A stretch of 64,000 nucleotides of DNA from an uncultured Flavobacteriales bacterium (GTDB lineage Bacteria; Bacteroidota; Bacteroidia; Palsa-965). Within the stretch, counting starts at the first letter, position 1. Each line of letters starts with the position of its first letter. Below are positions 1 through 9,310 of the stretch, piece by piece. The DNA is taken from positions 1 to 64,000 of the forward strand of contig CALJIF010000062.1 of the NCBI GenBank assembly GCA_937974275.1. Direction: 5' to 3'. The position numbers and the translations under genes were made by a program. Below the pieces are notes generated by a model. The model was not told the origin of the DNA. It saw only the letters and a program-made list of their open reading frames with translations, and searched no databases.

Positions 1-1270
1 ATGTTGCTGCGGTGCCATCACACACTGTAGTGTCGAGTGTTAATGCTGTAATTGCAGGGCTTGGGTTTACGTTAACGGTAATTGCAGAAGTAGATGTACA
101 TCCGTTAGCATCTGTTCCTGTAACGGTATAGGTGGTGGTGGTGGTAGGCATTACAATTTCTGTAGCAGCTGTTCCGCCTGAACTCCATGCGTAAGAAGTT
201 CCTCCGGAAGCGGTGAGTGTATCTGCGGTGCCTTCACACACGAGTCCTGCATTAGCGGAAGCAGTGATATTCGGTAATGCGTTAACGTTAACGGTTACTG
301 TTGTGGAGCCTGAGCAACCATTAGGGTCGTTACCTAAAACTGTATAGGTAGTAGTTGTAGAAGGATTCACAATTTCAACGGCAGCAGTACCGCCTGAACT
401 CCATACGTATGTTGTTGCACCTGATCCTGTAAGTGTTACCTGGTCGCCATCGCACACAGTGGTTGCAGAAGCAGTTGCTGTGATTTGTAATGGATCAACC
501 ACTACGGTAGTCATAGCACGAGGACTGGAACAACCGGTAGTGTAATACATTTCTACGCGAGAAATAGAACCGCCGTTCTCTGTCCATAGATCTTGTGGCG
601 CAGTTGTCGTTAAAGGAAACTGCATACCCATTCGAGCCAGAGTAACGGGCTGCCCTCCGATTGTGGTATTCACCGGTCCTGCAGTGTAGGAGTTTGTTGT
701 TCCTGCCTGACCTAAAATTCCGATGATGTCACCTTGTGCTACCGGAATATTAACGGGTAAAATAGCGGTGTTGGTATTATTCTGCGTTAAAAAGAGCACC
801 GTAAAATTATTCGTTGTAGTTGCGTAAAGCGGAGGCGGCCCTGCAGTAAAGCGCACTACTGCAATACTTTGATTGCCGGTGATTTCAGGCGGCGTTTTTA
901 AACCAACGATAGTGAAGTCGACCGGTGCAGTGAAAAAATAACCACGAACGTTCCCCGTGAAATTGGATTGATGGTTATTGTGTGCCATCATAGTTGGTGG
1001 TGTCTGGCTGCTGGCTTCCACATAGAAGTTCGTGTTGGCAACAACAGGTGGTGTGTTGAGTGATGCACCCGTTCCCAATAGGTTTCCGCCCGTAGGCTGA
1101 TCGTACCACATGTACGTGCCTGTTGAGCCGGAAGCCGTAATAGTTGCAGAAGATCCGCAGTTAACGGTATCGCCTGTCGCGGTTGGTGTTGTCGGGGGAG
1201 TGCATTGTGCCCTTGTGCTGAAGTGCGCAGCAATAGCAAAGCCCGTGAGTAGGAGTAAACGTGTCTTCAT
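1..1270 (-). CDS. Secreted Ig-like repeat surface protein, N-terminal part (cut by window edge)
   Basis: This frame is open from an ATG at 1270 to the window edge, giving 423 codons of a longer protein. It begins with a signal peptide (MKTRLLLLTGFAIAAHFS, then ARAQ-like cleavage). Residues about 22-80 look like the Ig-like domain often found in CHU_C/T9SS proteins (WYDQPTGG, then TNFYVEAS). A beta-rich stretch follows, and then at least two near-identical Ig-like repeats of about 80 residues (VCDGDQVTLTGSGA, YVWSSGGTA, TTTTYTV, DPNGCSGS). A third repeat begins at the edge. Secretion to the cell surface, probably by T9SS, is inferred from these repeats; the C-terminal sorting domain would lie outside the window. 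It follows a similar gene upstream (1359-3701) but a terminator separates them. The function is unknown, perhaps adhesion. Confidence 0.85.
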   Translation of the reverse strand, partial: MKTRLLLLTGFAIAAHFSTRAQCTPPTTPTATGDTVNCGSSATITASGSTGTYMWYDQPTGGNLLGTGASLNTPPVVANTNFYVEASSQTPPTMMAHNNHQSNFTGNVRGYFFTAPVDFTIVGLKTPPEITGNQSIAVVRFTAGPPPLYATTTNNFTVLFLTQNNTNTAILPVNIPVAQGDIIGILGQAGTTNSYTAGPVNTTIGGQPVTLARMGMQFPLTTTAPQDLWTENGGSISRVEMYYTTGCSSPRAMTTVVVDPLQITATASATTVCDGDQVTLTGSGATTYVWSSGGTAAVEIVNPSTTTTYTVLGNDPNGCSGSTTVTVNVNALPNITASANAGLVCEGTADTLTASGGTSYAWSSGGTAATEIVMPTTTTTYTVTGTDANGCTSTSAITVNVNPSPAITALTLDTTVCDGTAAT

Positions 1271-1312
1271 GAATTGGATTTTAGTTTGCGTATCGAATAT
1301 ACGTTAAATAAA

Positions 1313-1342
1313 AAAACCGCACACCAATTAGTGCGCGGTTTT
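1313..1342 (-). terminator. Rho-independent terminator after the 780-aa surface protein
   Basis: Read on the minus strand, the arms AAAACCGC and GCGGTTTT (plus CGCAC/GTG) enclose a short loop and are followed directly by a run of seven T. It lies 17 bases past the stop codon at 1359 and ahead of the next gene's start, so the two surface-protein genes are probably separate transcripts. Confidence 0.8.
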
Positions 1343-1358
1343 CCGTAATTACAACGGT

Positions 1359-3701
1359 TTATTGTGTAATCTGAATTTTAATTAATTCAATTTGGTTGCC
1401 GTATTGTACACGGACCAAATACATTCCTTCATTTAATGCGTTCAGCTGCAACGGTTGATTTACCTGAGCCTGCACGTTTTGAAGCAATTTCGTTTGCACC
1501 AGTTTTCCTTGTACATCCATAACTTCTACTAACGCATCGCCTGCGTAGTTTTCAAACGTTAATGTGAATGATCCGTTATTTGGATTTGGGAATAAGGATA
1601 CGCCTGTATTTCCGGTAATTTCGGAAACGTTAGTACATGCGTCAACTGTAACAATAACCTGAGCAGTATCGCTGCAACCGTTGCTATCGGTATAAGAATA
1701 CACCAATGTATGAGTACCCACACCTGCAGTAGACGGACTGAATACGCCGTTATTCATGGAAGGTCCGGACCAGGTTCCACCTGAAGGAACTCCCGAATAC
1801 GAAATGAAACCGTCCGTTGCACAAAGTTGTGTTGGTCCGTTAGCGTTAACTGTTGGTAATGAATTTACCATTACCGTGTGTACATGTACGCCTGTGCAAC
1901 CTGATGCATCCGTAGCGGTAACTGTGTATATAGTTAAGGTGGTTGGTGTTACCACCACCTGCTGACCGGTTAAATTACCGGGATTCCAGGTGTAGGTATA
2001 AGGACCGTTTCCTCCGGTTGCCTGAGCGATTAACACAGTGGAGTCGCCGTTACAGATTAAACTATTTCCGGTAACGGTTGCCGCCACTTGTGAAGGAGAA
2101 GTAATACTAACGGTCTCTGTGCTTGTGCAACCTGCAGCATCAGTTATAGCAACGCTGTATGTTCCTGCGCATAAGCCGGAAACACTTGCAGTGGTCATGT
2201 TGCCCGGTGTCCATACGTAGGTGTATGGTCCTGTTCCACCGGAAGGATTAGCAGTTGCTGTTCCATCGCACGATTGATTGCACGTAGTATTAACCGCGCT
2301 TACATTCGGAGTGATTGCACTCGGTTCTGTAACGGTCACCGAAGTTGTGAACATACAACCTGCTGCATCTATAATCGTGCACACGTATGTTCCTGCACAC
2401 AACCCTGTTGCTGTGCTGCCGGTTCCTCCCGAAGGAGCCCAGCTGTACGTATAGCCCGGAGTTCCACCGGAAGGAGATACAGTTGCTGAACCATTGCATC
2501 CACCAAAACACGATGCCGGCTGTGCAACAGCGGTTGCTGTAATTGCACTTGGTGATGTTACAACCACAGAAGAAGTTGTTGTGCAACCTGCCGCGTCAGT
2601 AACGGTAACAGAATAATTGCCCGGTGCTAAGTTTGTAATGGTAGCTGTGTTGCCGCCGTTGCTCCACATGTAAGTGTATGGCGCAGTACCATTACTTGGT
2701 GTAACAGTTGCAGAGCCGTTATTATTATTAAAGCATGATGCACTTGTTGAAGTACTTGTAGCTGTTAATACCGGTCCGGGAACAAATGTTGGGTTGACTG
2801 TTCCGTTGCCCGAATAGGTCCCGTCCATACGAACACGACCCGGAGCACCGTTACCACCAACACCATAATATGGGTTACCCGGAACATTGGAGCCTCCGCC
2901 TATACCGCCGGTTGCTGAAATTGCTCCTGAGTTACTGATGGATGGAGATCCTAAGCGAATAGATCCTCCCGATCCACCACCGCCACCGCCGCAGTTACCA
3001 CCACCATCGGAGCCGCCGTTACCGCCATTGCACTGAACAGCTCCTCCAACTCCAATAGTTATTGAGGCAGCAGATTGAATCATGATGGCACCGCCACCGG
3101 CACCACCACCACCACTACCACAGCTGAATCCACCTGATCCGCCACCGCCACCTGATCCGGCAACGAATGGTGTAATAGAGGAATTGCCATAGCTCGGTCC
3201 TGCAAAACCACCGGAAGGATTACCTGATGCTTGTCCCACAGCACTGTAACCCGCGCCACCGCCACCGCTCCAAGCATTTCCCTCATTACCTACACCACCT
3301 GCTCCAACACCTGGAGAAGCCTGCATGCCTCCTAAACTGGTGCTGTATGTTCCATTACCGCCGTTACCACCGCCTGCAACACCTATTCCGCCTGTACCGG
3401 CAGCACTGAATGTAACTCCCGGTGTACCATTGCCACCGTTGGCCGCAAGAACACCGTTAATGGTAACTGCGCCCGTGCAATACACTTCTAACGGTACTGT
3501 TCCCGTAACGCTAACCGTAACGCCGGCGTTAATATTGAATGTTGTGAAATTGTACACACCGCCCGCCAGGGTGGTGTTACTGGTGGCATTGAAGGCGCCA
3601 TTGGCTCCCGTGCCTCCGTTAATGCAGGATTGTGCTATACCGCTTGCCGCCAGTAATAACGCACTTCCCAGCAATTTCAGGGATAGATAAATTTGTTTCA
3701 T
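1359..3701 (-). CDS. T9SS-exported glycine-rich, SprB-repeat surface protein
   Basis: The protein has 780 residues from the ATG at 3701; an in-frame start 7 codons earlier would only add residues before the signal peptide (MKQIYLSLKLLGSALLLAAS). After the signal peptide comes a beta-helix-like opening. A very glycine-rich region follows at about residues 85-300, with runs such as GGGGGSGGFSCGSGGGG. Three SprB-type repeats come next (SCF..NGSATV, YTYMWSNGG, GNYSVTVTDAAGC), then two further Ig-like modules. The C-terminus is a type A T9SS sorting domain (LFPNPNNGSFTLTF, MDVQGKLV, GMYLVRVQ). SprB repeats are known from gliding adhesins of Flavobacterium, so an adhesive or surface-layer role is plausible but inferred. 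Its codons are biased by the repeats, which also produces many spurious antisense open frames. Confidence 0.92.
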   Translation of the reverse strand: MKQIYLSLKLLGSALLLAASGIAQSCINGGTGANGAFNATSNTTLAGGVYNFTTFNINAGVTVSVTGTVPLEVYCTGAVTINGVLAANGGNGTPGVTFSAAGTGGIGVAGGGNGGNGTYSTSLGGMQASPGVGAGGVGNEGNAWSGGGGAGYSAVGQASGNPSGGFAGPSYGNSSITPFVAGSGGGGGSGGFSCGSGGGGAGGGAIMIQSAASITIGVGGAVQCNGGNGGSDGGGNCGGGGGGSGGSIRLGSPSISNSGAISATGGIGGGSNVPGNPYYGVGGNGAPGRVRMDGTYSGNGTVNPTFVPGPVLTATSTSTSASCFNNNNGSATVTPSNGTAPYTYMWSNGGNTATITNLAPGNYSVTVTDAAGCTTTSSVVVTSPSAITATAVAQPASCFGGCNGSATVSPSGGTPGYTYSWAPSGGTGSTATGLCAGTYVCTIIDAAGCMFTTSVTVTEPSAITPNVSAVNTTCNQSCDGTATANPSGGTGPYTYVWTPGNMTTASVSGLCAGTYSVAITDAAGCTSTETVSITSPSQVAATVTGNSLICNGDSTVLIAQATGGNGPYTYTWNPGNLTGQQVVVTPTTLTIYTVTATDASGCTGVHVHTVMVNSLPTVNANGPTQLCATDGFISYSGVPSGGTWSGPSMNNGVFSPSTAGVGTHTLVYSYTDSNGCSDTAQVIVTVDACTNVSEITGNTGVSLFPNPNNGSFTLTFENYAGDALVEVMDVQGKLVQTKLLQNVQAQVNQPLQLNALNEGMYLVRVQYGNQIELIKIQITQ

Positions 3702-3719
3702 GTGAGTTAAGTTTGTACT

Positions 3720-3727
3720 CAAATATA
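3720..3727 (-). promoter_or_regulatory. -7 promoter element (TATATTTG)
   Basis: An exact match to the Bacteroidota TAnnTTTG element on the minus strand, 18 bases before the ATG at 3701. GTTT occurs 18 bases upstream as a possible -33 element. It supports the downstream ATG as the start. Confidence 0.6.
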
Positions 3728-3780
3728 CAACCTTTTACTCGCGGGAAACTACTGTTTTTGGCGAAGAATTAGCAGTTTCT

Positions 3781-5742
3781 TTAATTCAAAATCACACGAC
3801 CTAATTGTGATGCAAAATGTTTCTTCGCTTTCAGTAATGTCATGAGTCGTTGTTGCAAGATGAGTTGATCATCATACTCCTGCGCGGCTCTTAACTCCTT
3901 TTGTGTGTCGTGAATTAAAATTTCCAATCGTTTTAAGCGGAAGCTGTCCAGCGCGTGAAGTGCACCGCGTTTCAATTGCTGTTGTTCGATGGTGACATAA
4001 ATGTGATGCCGTTGCCATTCTGAAAGTTGATACGGAATTGAAATTAAATCAACGGCTAATGTGCTAATCGTAGGATCGGAATAATTAATAAAATATTCAA
4101 CGGAAGGTGTAACGCCTGCATCATCTACATGTTGTCTGTATAAGTCAATGATGGATTTATACACCGGTGTTTCAAATACGATGTGTTCATCGTTCAATTC
4201 GTGCAACATAAATTCCGCCAGGGAAACTTGTATTTCCATCGCGCGGCCTTCTTCGTCTTCTGTTTCTGCGGTGATAGGTTCTAAGCCATAATTAAACAAC
4301 AGGCGTACAATTTCCCGCTCCTGATATTCCGTGCGTGTTTGCTGTTGCAGCGCCGGTTGCTCCGTGGGTTGTGCGGCAACATCAGGTACAAAGTTGTTCT
4401 GCTCAACTACCGAATCTTTCTTCTTCTCAAAATTCTTTCTGCGAATTTTATTCAACTCGTTGAGCAACGTTTGCTCTTCGATGTTCATGATGCGGCTGCA
4501 TTCTTTGACGAATACACTTCGCGTAATATTGTCCGGTATCAGCGCAATACTGTTTACCATTTCACGAATTAATTCGGCTTTTCGAATCGGATCATTTTGT
4601 GTTTCGGAAAACAGTAATTCAGTTTTAAATGCAATAAAGTCTTTCGTGTTATTTATAATAAAATCACGAAGTTCTTCACTGCTTACTTTTTTCGAATACG
4701 AATCCGGATCGTCGTTATCGGGAAACAGTAATACACGAACATTAAGTCCTTCTTCCAGAATTAAATCAATTCCTCGGAATGAGGCTTTAATTCCTGCAGG
4801 ATCGCCATCGTACAGAATGGTAATGTTATTCGTGTAGCGACGAATTAAACGAATTTGTTCAATTGTTAATGCTGTTCCGGAAGAGGCTACCACATTTTCA
4901 ATGCCGGCCTGATGCATACTGATAACATCAGTGTATCCTTCCACCAAATAACACACGTCTTCCTGAATGATGGCTTTCTTCGCGAAGTACAAACCATACA
5001 ATACATTCGACTTGTGATAGACTTCCGTTTCCGGAGAGTTGATGTATTTGGCAACTTTTTTATCCGTCTTTAACGTTCGTCCTCCAAATGCAATTACACG
5101 CCCGCTGGCATTGTGTACCGGGAAAATGACGCGTCCTTGAAAACGATCGAAGTATTTTTCTTTATTCTCTTCGTTCTGAATGGTGAGTCCGGCGCGAACT
5201 AAATATTCAAGCTTGTAACCCGCATGAATAGCACTGTCTGTTAAATCGCGCCAACCTTCGGGAGAATAACCCAATTGAAATTTTTCAATGATATCGGGAC
5301 GAAAGCCACGTTCGCGGAAGTAACTCATTCCAATGGCTTTTCCTTCTTCGGTATCGTGTAAGTTTTTGGTGAAGTGTTTTTGCGCGTATTGTAACACTAC
5401 AAAAATGCTTTCCCGGTCGTTGTCGCGTTGCAACTGTTCGGGATTGCGTTCTTCTTCTTCAATGGCAATATTGTATTTGGTGGCCAGCCAACGCAGCGCT
5501 TCCGGATACGAAAGGTGTTCGTGCTCCATGATAAAGTTGACGGAGTTGCCACCTTTTCCGCAACCAAAGCATTTATATATTCCACGGGAAGGAGAAACGT
5601 TGAAGGACGGCGTTTTCTCATTATGAAACGGACACAATCCGAGCATGTTGGCGCCGCGTTTTTTCAACGACACAAACTCGCCCACCACTTCGTCAATACG
5701 CGCAGTGTCCAGAATTAAATCGACCGTTTCTTTTGGAATCAT
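3781..5742 (-). CDS. dnaG: DNA primase DnaG
   Basis: This 653-residue protein makes the RNA primers for the replication fork. The N-terminal CHC2 zinc-binding domain has ligands C37, H40, C58 and C61 (CPFHNEKTPSF, YKCFGCGKGGN). The catalytic core follows, with TOPRIM motifs VEGYTD (E268) and YDGDPAG (311-317) and then FPDNDDPDSY. The C-terminal third, predicted helical and less conserved, would be the helicase-binding region. The length is normal for the phylum. The ATG at 5742 gives the usual MIPKETVDLIL start. It is transcribed away from the tandem secreted-protein genes that begin at 5845, so the 102-base gap should hold both promoters; I see no exact TAnnTTTG for either. Only a TATCTTCA variant lies near the dnaG start. 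Confidence 0.97.
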   Translation of the reverse strand: MIPKETVDLILDTARIDEVVGEFVSLKKRGANMLGLCPFHNEKTPSFNVSPSRGIYKCFGCGKGGNSVNFIMEHEHLSYPEALRWLATKYNIAIEEEERNPEQLQRDNDRESIFVVLQYAQKHFTKNLHDTEEGKAIGMSYFRERGFRPDIIEKFQLGYSPEGWRDLTDSAIHAGYKLEYLVRAGLTIQNEENKEKYFDRFQGRVIFPVHNASGRVIAFGGRTLKTDKKVAKYINSPETEVYHKSNVLYGLYFAKKAIIQEDVCYLVEGYTDVISMHQAGIENVVASSGTALTIEQIRLIRRYTNNITILYDGDPAGIKASFRGIDLILEEGLNVRVLLFPDNDDPDSYSKKVSSEELRDFIINNTKDFIAFKTELLFSETQNDPIRKAELIREMVNSIALIPDNITRSVFVKECSRIMNIEEQTLLNELNKIRRKNFEKKKDSVVEQNNFVPDVAAQPTEQPALQQQTRTEYQEREIVRLLFNYGLEPITAETEDEEGRAMEIQVSLAEFMLHELNDEHIVFETPVYKSIIDLYRQHVDDAGVTPSVEYFINYSDPTISTLAVDLISIPYQLSEWQRHHIYVTIEQQQLKRGALHALDSFRLKRLEILIHDTQKELRAAQEYDDQLILQQRLMTLLKAKKHFASQLGRVILN

Positions 5743-5844
5743 TGGGATCGTGAAGATACCGAAAATACTAAAGTTGATACGCCTTGTGCAGGTTTCGAAT
5801 TTGTTATATATTCACGTACATCCCTTTACGATTAATCTATTTAT

Positions 5845-8800
5845 ATGTTGCGGCTCATAATACTACTTATGTGCTTGAGGATGTCTGTTGTTGATGTTAT
5901 TTCACAGATAACGACCAATCAGTTTTGGGAGTGTACACCGCCTCAGGCACAAGTTGATTTAGATATAAATAATGTCCGTGCCAGAATTATTGCGGGTGGC
6001 GATATGTGGTGGGATATTACCAACGATGCTTTTCAAGCTGCATATGAAGTGCCTAAAGGTTCAGGTTTGCACTCCATGTACAATGGTGGGTTGTGGGTTG
6101 CGGCAATGGATCCGGGCGGGCAATTACATGTTGCTGCAGCTACTTATCGTTCACGCGGTTACGATTTTGCATCAGGACCTTTAGATACAGTTAGTCGTAA
6201 CATTTACGATCCGCAATGTGCTGCATACGACAAAGTGTGGAAGGTAAACAGAAGCGATGTGGAGCAGTTTAAACTCTTCTACAATGATCCGTCGTATACA
6301 ATTCCCGATGATATTTTAACTTGGCCGGGCAATGGTGTTGCAACAAGTCGACAAGCAAAATTTCTCGCGCCTTTTCGTGATCTGAATGGTAACGGACTTT
6401 ACGAACCTTTGCAAGGAGAATATCCCGATTTTGATTTTGAAGGAACACCGTATTGCGATCATCAGTTGCTGGGAGATCAATCGTTGTGGTGGGTTTTTAA
6501 TGACAAAGGGAAAACACATACGCTTAGTGGTGGAACAGGTATGGGACTAGAGGTGCATGGTACCGCATTTGCATTTCACCGAGGAGTTCCCGAATTGGAA
6601 GAAGCTACCTTTTTACGTTATAAATTAATCAATCGTTCTTCACAAGCATGGCTGAATACATACGTTGGGCTGCATACGCACAACCGTATTGGTGCTCCAT
6701 ACGATGAATATACCGGTTGTGATGTTGGAAGGAGTATGGTGTATGTGTACAATGGACATGTGATAGACGGTTTTCAAAACTTTCCCGGTTATGGTGCGCG
6801 TCCACCGGCGATAGGCATGGATTTTATGCAAGGACCCAAAGCGGATGAAAATGACGGTCGAGATAATGATCGTGATTTTATTGTTGACGAGCCCGGCGAA
6901 CGAATTAATATGACCATGTATCGTGATGTACCCAGTGGACCATTCTTTTATGAAGAAGCGGAAGTCGATCCCGAGTTTTATTGGGCAATGCAAGGTTTAT
7001 GGATTGATCAGACGCCTCAAACGTACGGAGGTTTTGGTATATCGGGTACAGTGCCTGCAATGTTCATGTACCCGGGTGATACGGATCCCTGGGGCTTTGG
7101 AACTAATGGCAATATAATGCCTTATTGGAGTTCCCCATCTTCATATTCAAACAACGGTTCGCAAACGTTGTCTCTTCAAAGTATGGGACCGTTTACCATG
7201 GAACCCGGCGAAGTCGAAGTTATTACTTTGGGATTGCCCTGGGCAAGGGAAGATTTTCAACCGTTAATGGACAAGCGACCGGAGTTGTGTCGTATCGATG
7301 ATTCATTACAACTGTGGTTTGATCGTTGTTTCTCCAATTTGCCATGTAGTTCGGACGAAACTCCGTCAATATATGTTAACGCGCATAACGGAACTGTGTT
7401 TTGCAGTACGTCGTTAAGTGAAGCAACGGTCACTTGGGATTTTGGTGATGGCACAACAGTGATAGGTAATGTTGTGAAACACGAATACAACGAAAGTGGG
7501 TGGTACAATGTGTGTGCAACATTTACATCCGATTGTTTTAATGGAGTAGTGTGCGACAGCATGTTGATTATTGTGCACAATGAAGTATGTGGCCCAAACA
7601 TTAAACGCATTGAAGGTGCAGGAAGCGGAACGCATATATTGCGCTGGACACGGGCATCGGAGGACGCATTGTTTGCAGGATCAGACGCAATAAACAAACA
7701 CCCGGAATATCCTGCGGGATTTGCTCCAATTACAGTGGAGTACGAAGATTATCATGCATTGCAAAATGGCGTTTATCGCATTGCTTTAGATTCTTCATTA
7801 CCGGCGATCAGCTGGAAGTTTTGGAAGGTTGGAACAGTTGACACAATCTTCAGCGATCCTTCCATACCACCCGGTGTTAAACAGCGCATTCCACAATATG
7901 GATTGGCAGTTACAGTTACACAATCGCAAAGTCCGGGTTTCAACAGAAATACTCAAAATGGATGGTTGCCTTCACGAATGGTATTTCAAGATCCTTCAAA
8001 GGCTTGGTTAACCGGTGTACAAGACGCCGATGATCGTAACGAGAAAAACTGGATTCGCTCGGGAACAAATACAGGATCGGGTAGTTGTATCGCAGAGTTC
8101 CGTGATTATTTCATTAACAGTCAACCGATCGATCCGGATGAATGGTACGAAAACTACCACAACGGAACATGGGCGCCCTATAAAGTTGGCGCTGATCATC
8201 CTTATCCGTCTACAAATTATTGTTATATCAACGGTCCGCGTTTTCCTAACGTTGTTACCAATAACAACAATTTCATTGAAAATACGCCGAATGTAGATGT
8301 TGTGATTACAAGTGATCGCTCGCGTTGGAGTCGTTGTGTAGTCTTTGAGTCCGGACATAATCCCGGATGGAATATGGGGAACAAAACAGCGTTTGAGTTG
8401 CGATTTCATCCTTCTGTCGACAAAGACGGAAGAACAGTTGCAGAGGGAGGTCTCTCGGATCCGAATAATCCCGAAGCAGCAGATTATATTGGAGCTATGG
8501 GTATGAGTTGGTTTCCGGGCTATGCCGTGAATTTGGAGACAGGCGAGCGGTTGAATATTGCGTTTGCGGAAAACACTGCATTGGGGATGGAAAATGGAAC
8601 AGATTTAATGTGGAATCCGACATCACATTTGGAGACGAATATCGGCGTTGCAATGTGGGGCGGTATGCATTATATCTACGTCTTTAATCATAATGGAGAT
8701 GCTGTTTATACATCAGGAGTGTTGGCGGGGCAATTGAAGGATGTTCCGCGTTACGATGCGGGTAAAATGATGCACACCATTTTAACATCATCAGTGGCGC

Positions 8801-9258
8801 TTAATGAGCGAACGGAAATATTTCGGGATGCGGTGTGGGTAGGAATTCCGATGCTGATCCCGGGGCGCAATTTGTTGGAAACCGATGTGCGTGTGGAGTT
8901 GCGGATGCAGCAACCATTAAGAAAATTTAATCCGGGAGTTACTCCTGAAAACAATTTCAATCCGCTTTACGAGTTTTCTATTGACAAGTCAAGCATATGC
9001 TGCAATATCTACACAGGATCGGTGCAGGTATATCCGAATCCGTTTGTGGATGAATGTGTAATTCAGTTCGAGAATTTACTCGAGGAACCTTATCAGCTGT
9101 TGTTGTATGATGTTCGCGGAAGATTGGTTCGAGATGTACAGGGAATAACAAAAGATCGGTACACCGTTTCTTCTGAAGGACTGAATTCCGGAGTATATGT
9201 TTATGTGTTAACGAACAACAAGGATATAGTGCATAAGGGACGAATTGTACTTCGATAA
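5845..9258 (+). CDS. Giant secreted protein with PKD domain and T9SS sorting domain (copy 1 of tandem pair)
   Basis: The protein has 1137 residues. It begins with a hydrophobic leader (MLRLIILLMCLRMSVVDVIS), then a conserved module starting DLDINNVRARI / GGDMWWD / VPKGSG. That module is seen in many large Bacteroidota secreted proteins of unknown function. It contains acidic loops that look calcium-binding (DLNGNGLYEP, DNDRDFIVDEPGE). A PKD domain with WDFGDGT sits near residues 505-580. A second long conserved module includes FPGYAVNLETGERLNIAFAEN and GGMHYIYVFNHNGDAVY. The C-terminus is a type A T9SS sorting domain (VYPNPFVDECVIQF, YDVRGRLVR, GVYVYVL). The next gene encodes a full-length paralogue. 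Cell-surface location is a firm inference; no enzymatic motif is recognised. Confidence 0.93.
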   Translation: MLRLIILLMCLRMSVVDVISQITTNQFWECTPPQAQVDLDINNVRARIIAGGDMWWDITNDAFQAAYEVPKGSGLHSMYNGGLWVAAMDPGGQLHVAAATYRSRGYDFASGPLDTVSRNIYDPQCAAYDKVWKVNRSDVEQFKLFYNDPSYTIPDDILTWPGNGVATSRQAKFLAPFRDLNGNGLYEPLQGEYPDFDFEGTPYCDHQLLGDQSLWWVFNDKGKTHTLSGGTGMGLEVHGTAFAFHRGVPELEEATFLRYKLINRSSQAWLNTYVGLHTHNRIGAPYDEYTGCDVGRSMVYVYNGHVIDGFQNFPGYGARPPAIGMDFMQGPKADENDGRDNDRDFIVDEPGERINMTMYRDVPSGPFFYEEAEVDPEFYWAMQGLWIDQTPQTYGGFGISGTVPAMFMYPGDTDPWGFGTNGNIMPYWSSPSSYSNNGSQTLSLQSMGPFTMEPGEVEVITLGLPWAREDFQPLMDKRPELCRIDDSLQLWFDRCFSNLPCSSDETPSIYVNAHNGTVFCSTSLSEATVTWDFGDGTTVIGNVVKHEYNESGWYNVCATFTSDCFNGVVCDSMLIIVHNEVCGPNIKRIEGAGSGTHILRWTRASEDALFAGSDAINKHPEYPAGFAPITVEYEDYHALQNGVYRIALDSSLPAISWKFWKVGTVDTIFSDPSIPPGVKQRIPQYGLAVTVTQSQSPGFNRNTQNGWLPSRMVFQDPSKAWLTGVQDADDRNEKNWIRSGTNTGSGSCIAEFRDYFINSQPIDPDEWYENYHNGTWAPYKVGADHPYPSTNYCYINGPRFPNVVTNNNNFIENTPNVDVVITSDRSRWSRCVVFESGHNPGWNMGNKTAFELRFHPSVDKDGRTVAEGGLSDPNNPEAADYIGAMGMSWFPGYAVNLETGERLNIAFAENTALGMENGTDLMWNPTSHLETNIGVAMWGGMHYIYVFNHNGDAVYTSGVLAGQLKDVPRYDAGKMMHTILTSSVALNERTEIFRDAVWVGIPMLIPGRNLLETDVRVELRMQQPLRKFNPGVTPENNFNPLYEFSIDKSSICCNIYTGSVQVYPNPFVDECVIQFENLLEEPYQLLLYDVRGRLVRDVQGITKDRYTVSSEGLNSGVYVYVLTNNKDIVHKGRIVLR

Positions 9259-9273
9259 GTGGTGCGCATTGCT

Positions 9274-9281
9274 TATCTTTG
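9274..9281 (+). promoter_or_regulatory. -7 promoter element (TATCTTTG) before second paralogue
   Basis: TATCTTTG lies between the stop of the first tandem gene (9258) and the ATG at 9311, 29 bases before that ATG. There is no well-placed TTG at -33. It could give the second copy its own transcript. Confidence 0.45.
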
Positions 9282-9310
9282 ATTTCATCCCCCAAACGAA
9301 ATACCGGCTC

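Noticed and set aside
1..700. Repeated DNA suggesting a CRISPR-like or satellite array
   Set aside because: The repeats are in frame with the minus-strand gene and encode Ig-like modules of about 80 residues; unit length and divergence fit protein repeats, not a CRISPR.
1756..3690. Several long open frames on the plus strand opposite the SprB/glycine-rich gene
   Set aside because: They are produced by the biased codons (Gly, Thr, Ser, Val) of the real gene; they have no promoter, no recognisable domain and low-complexity translations.
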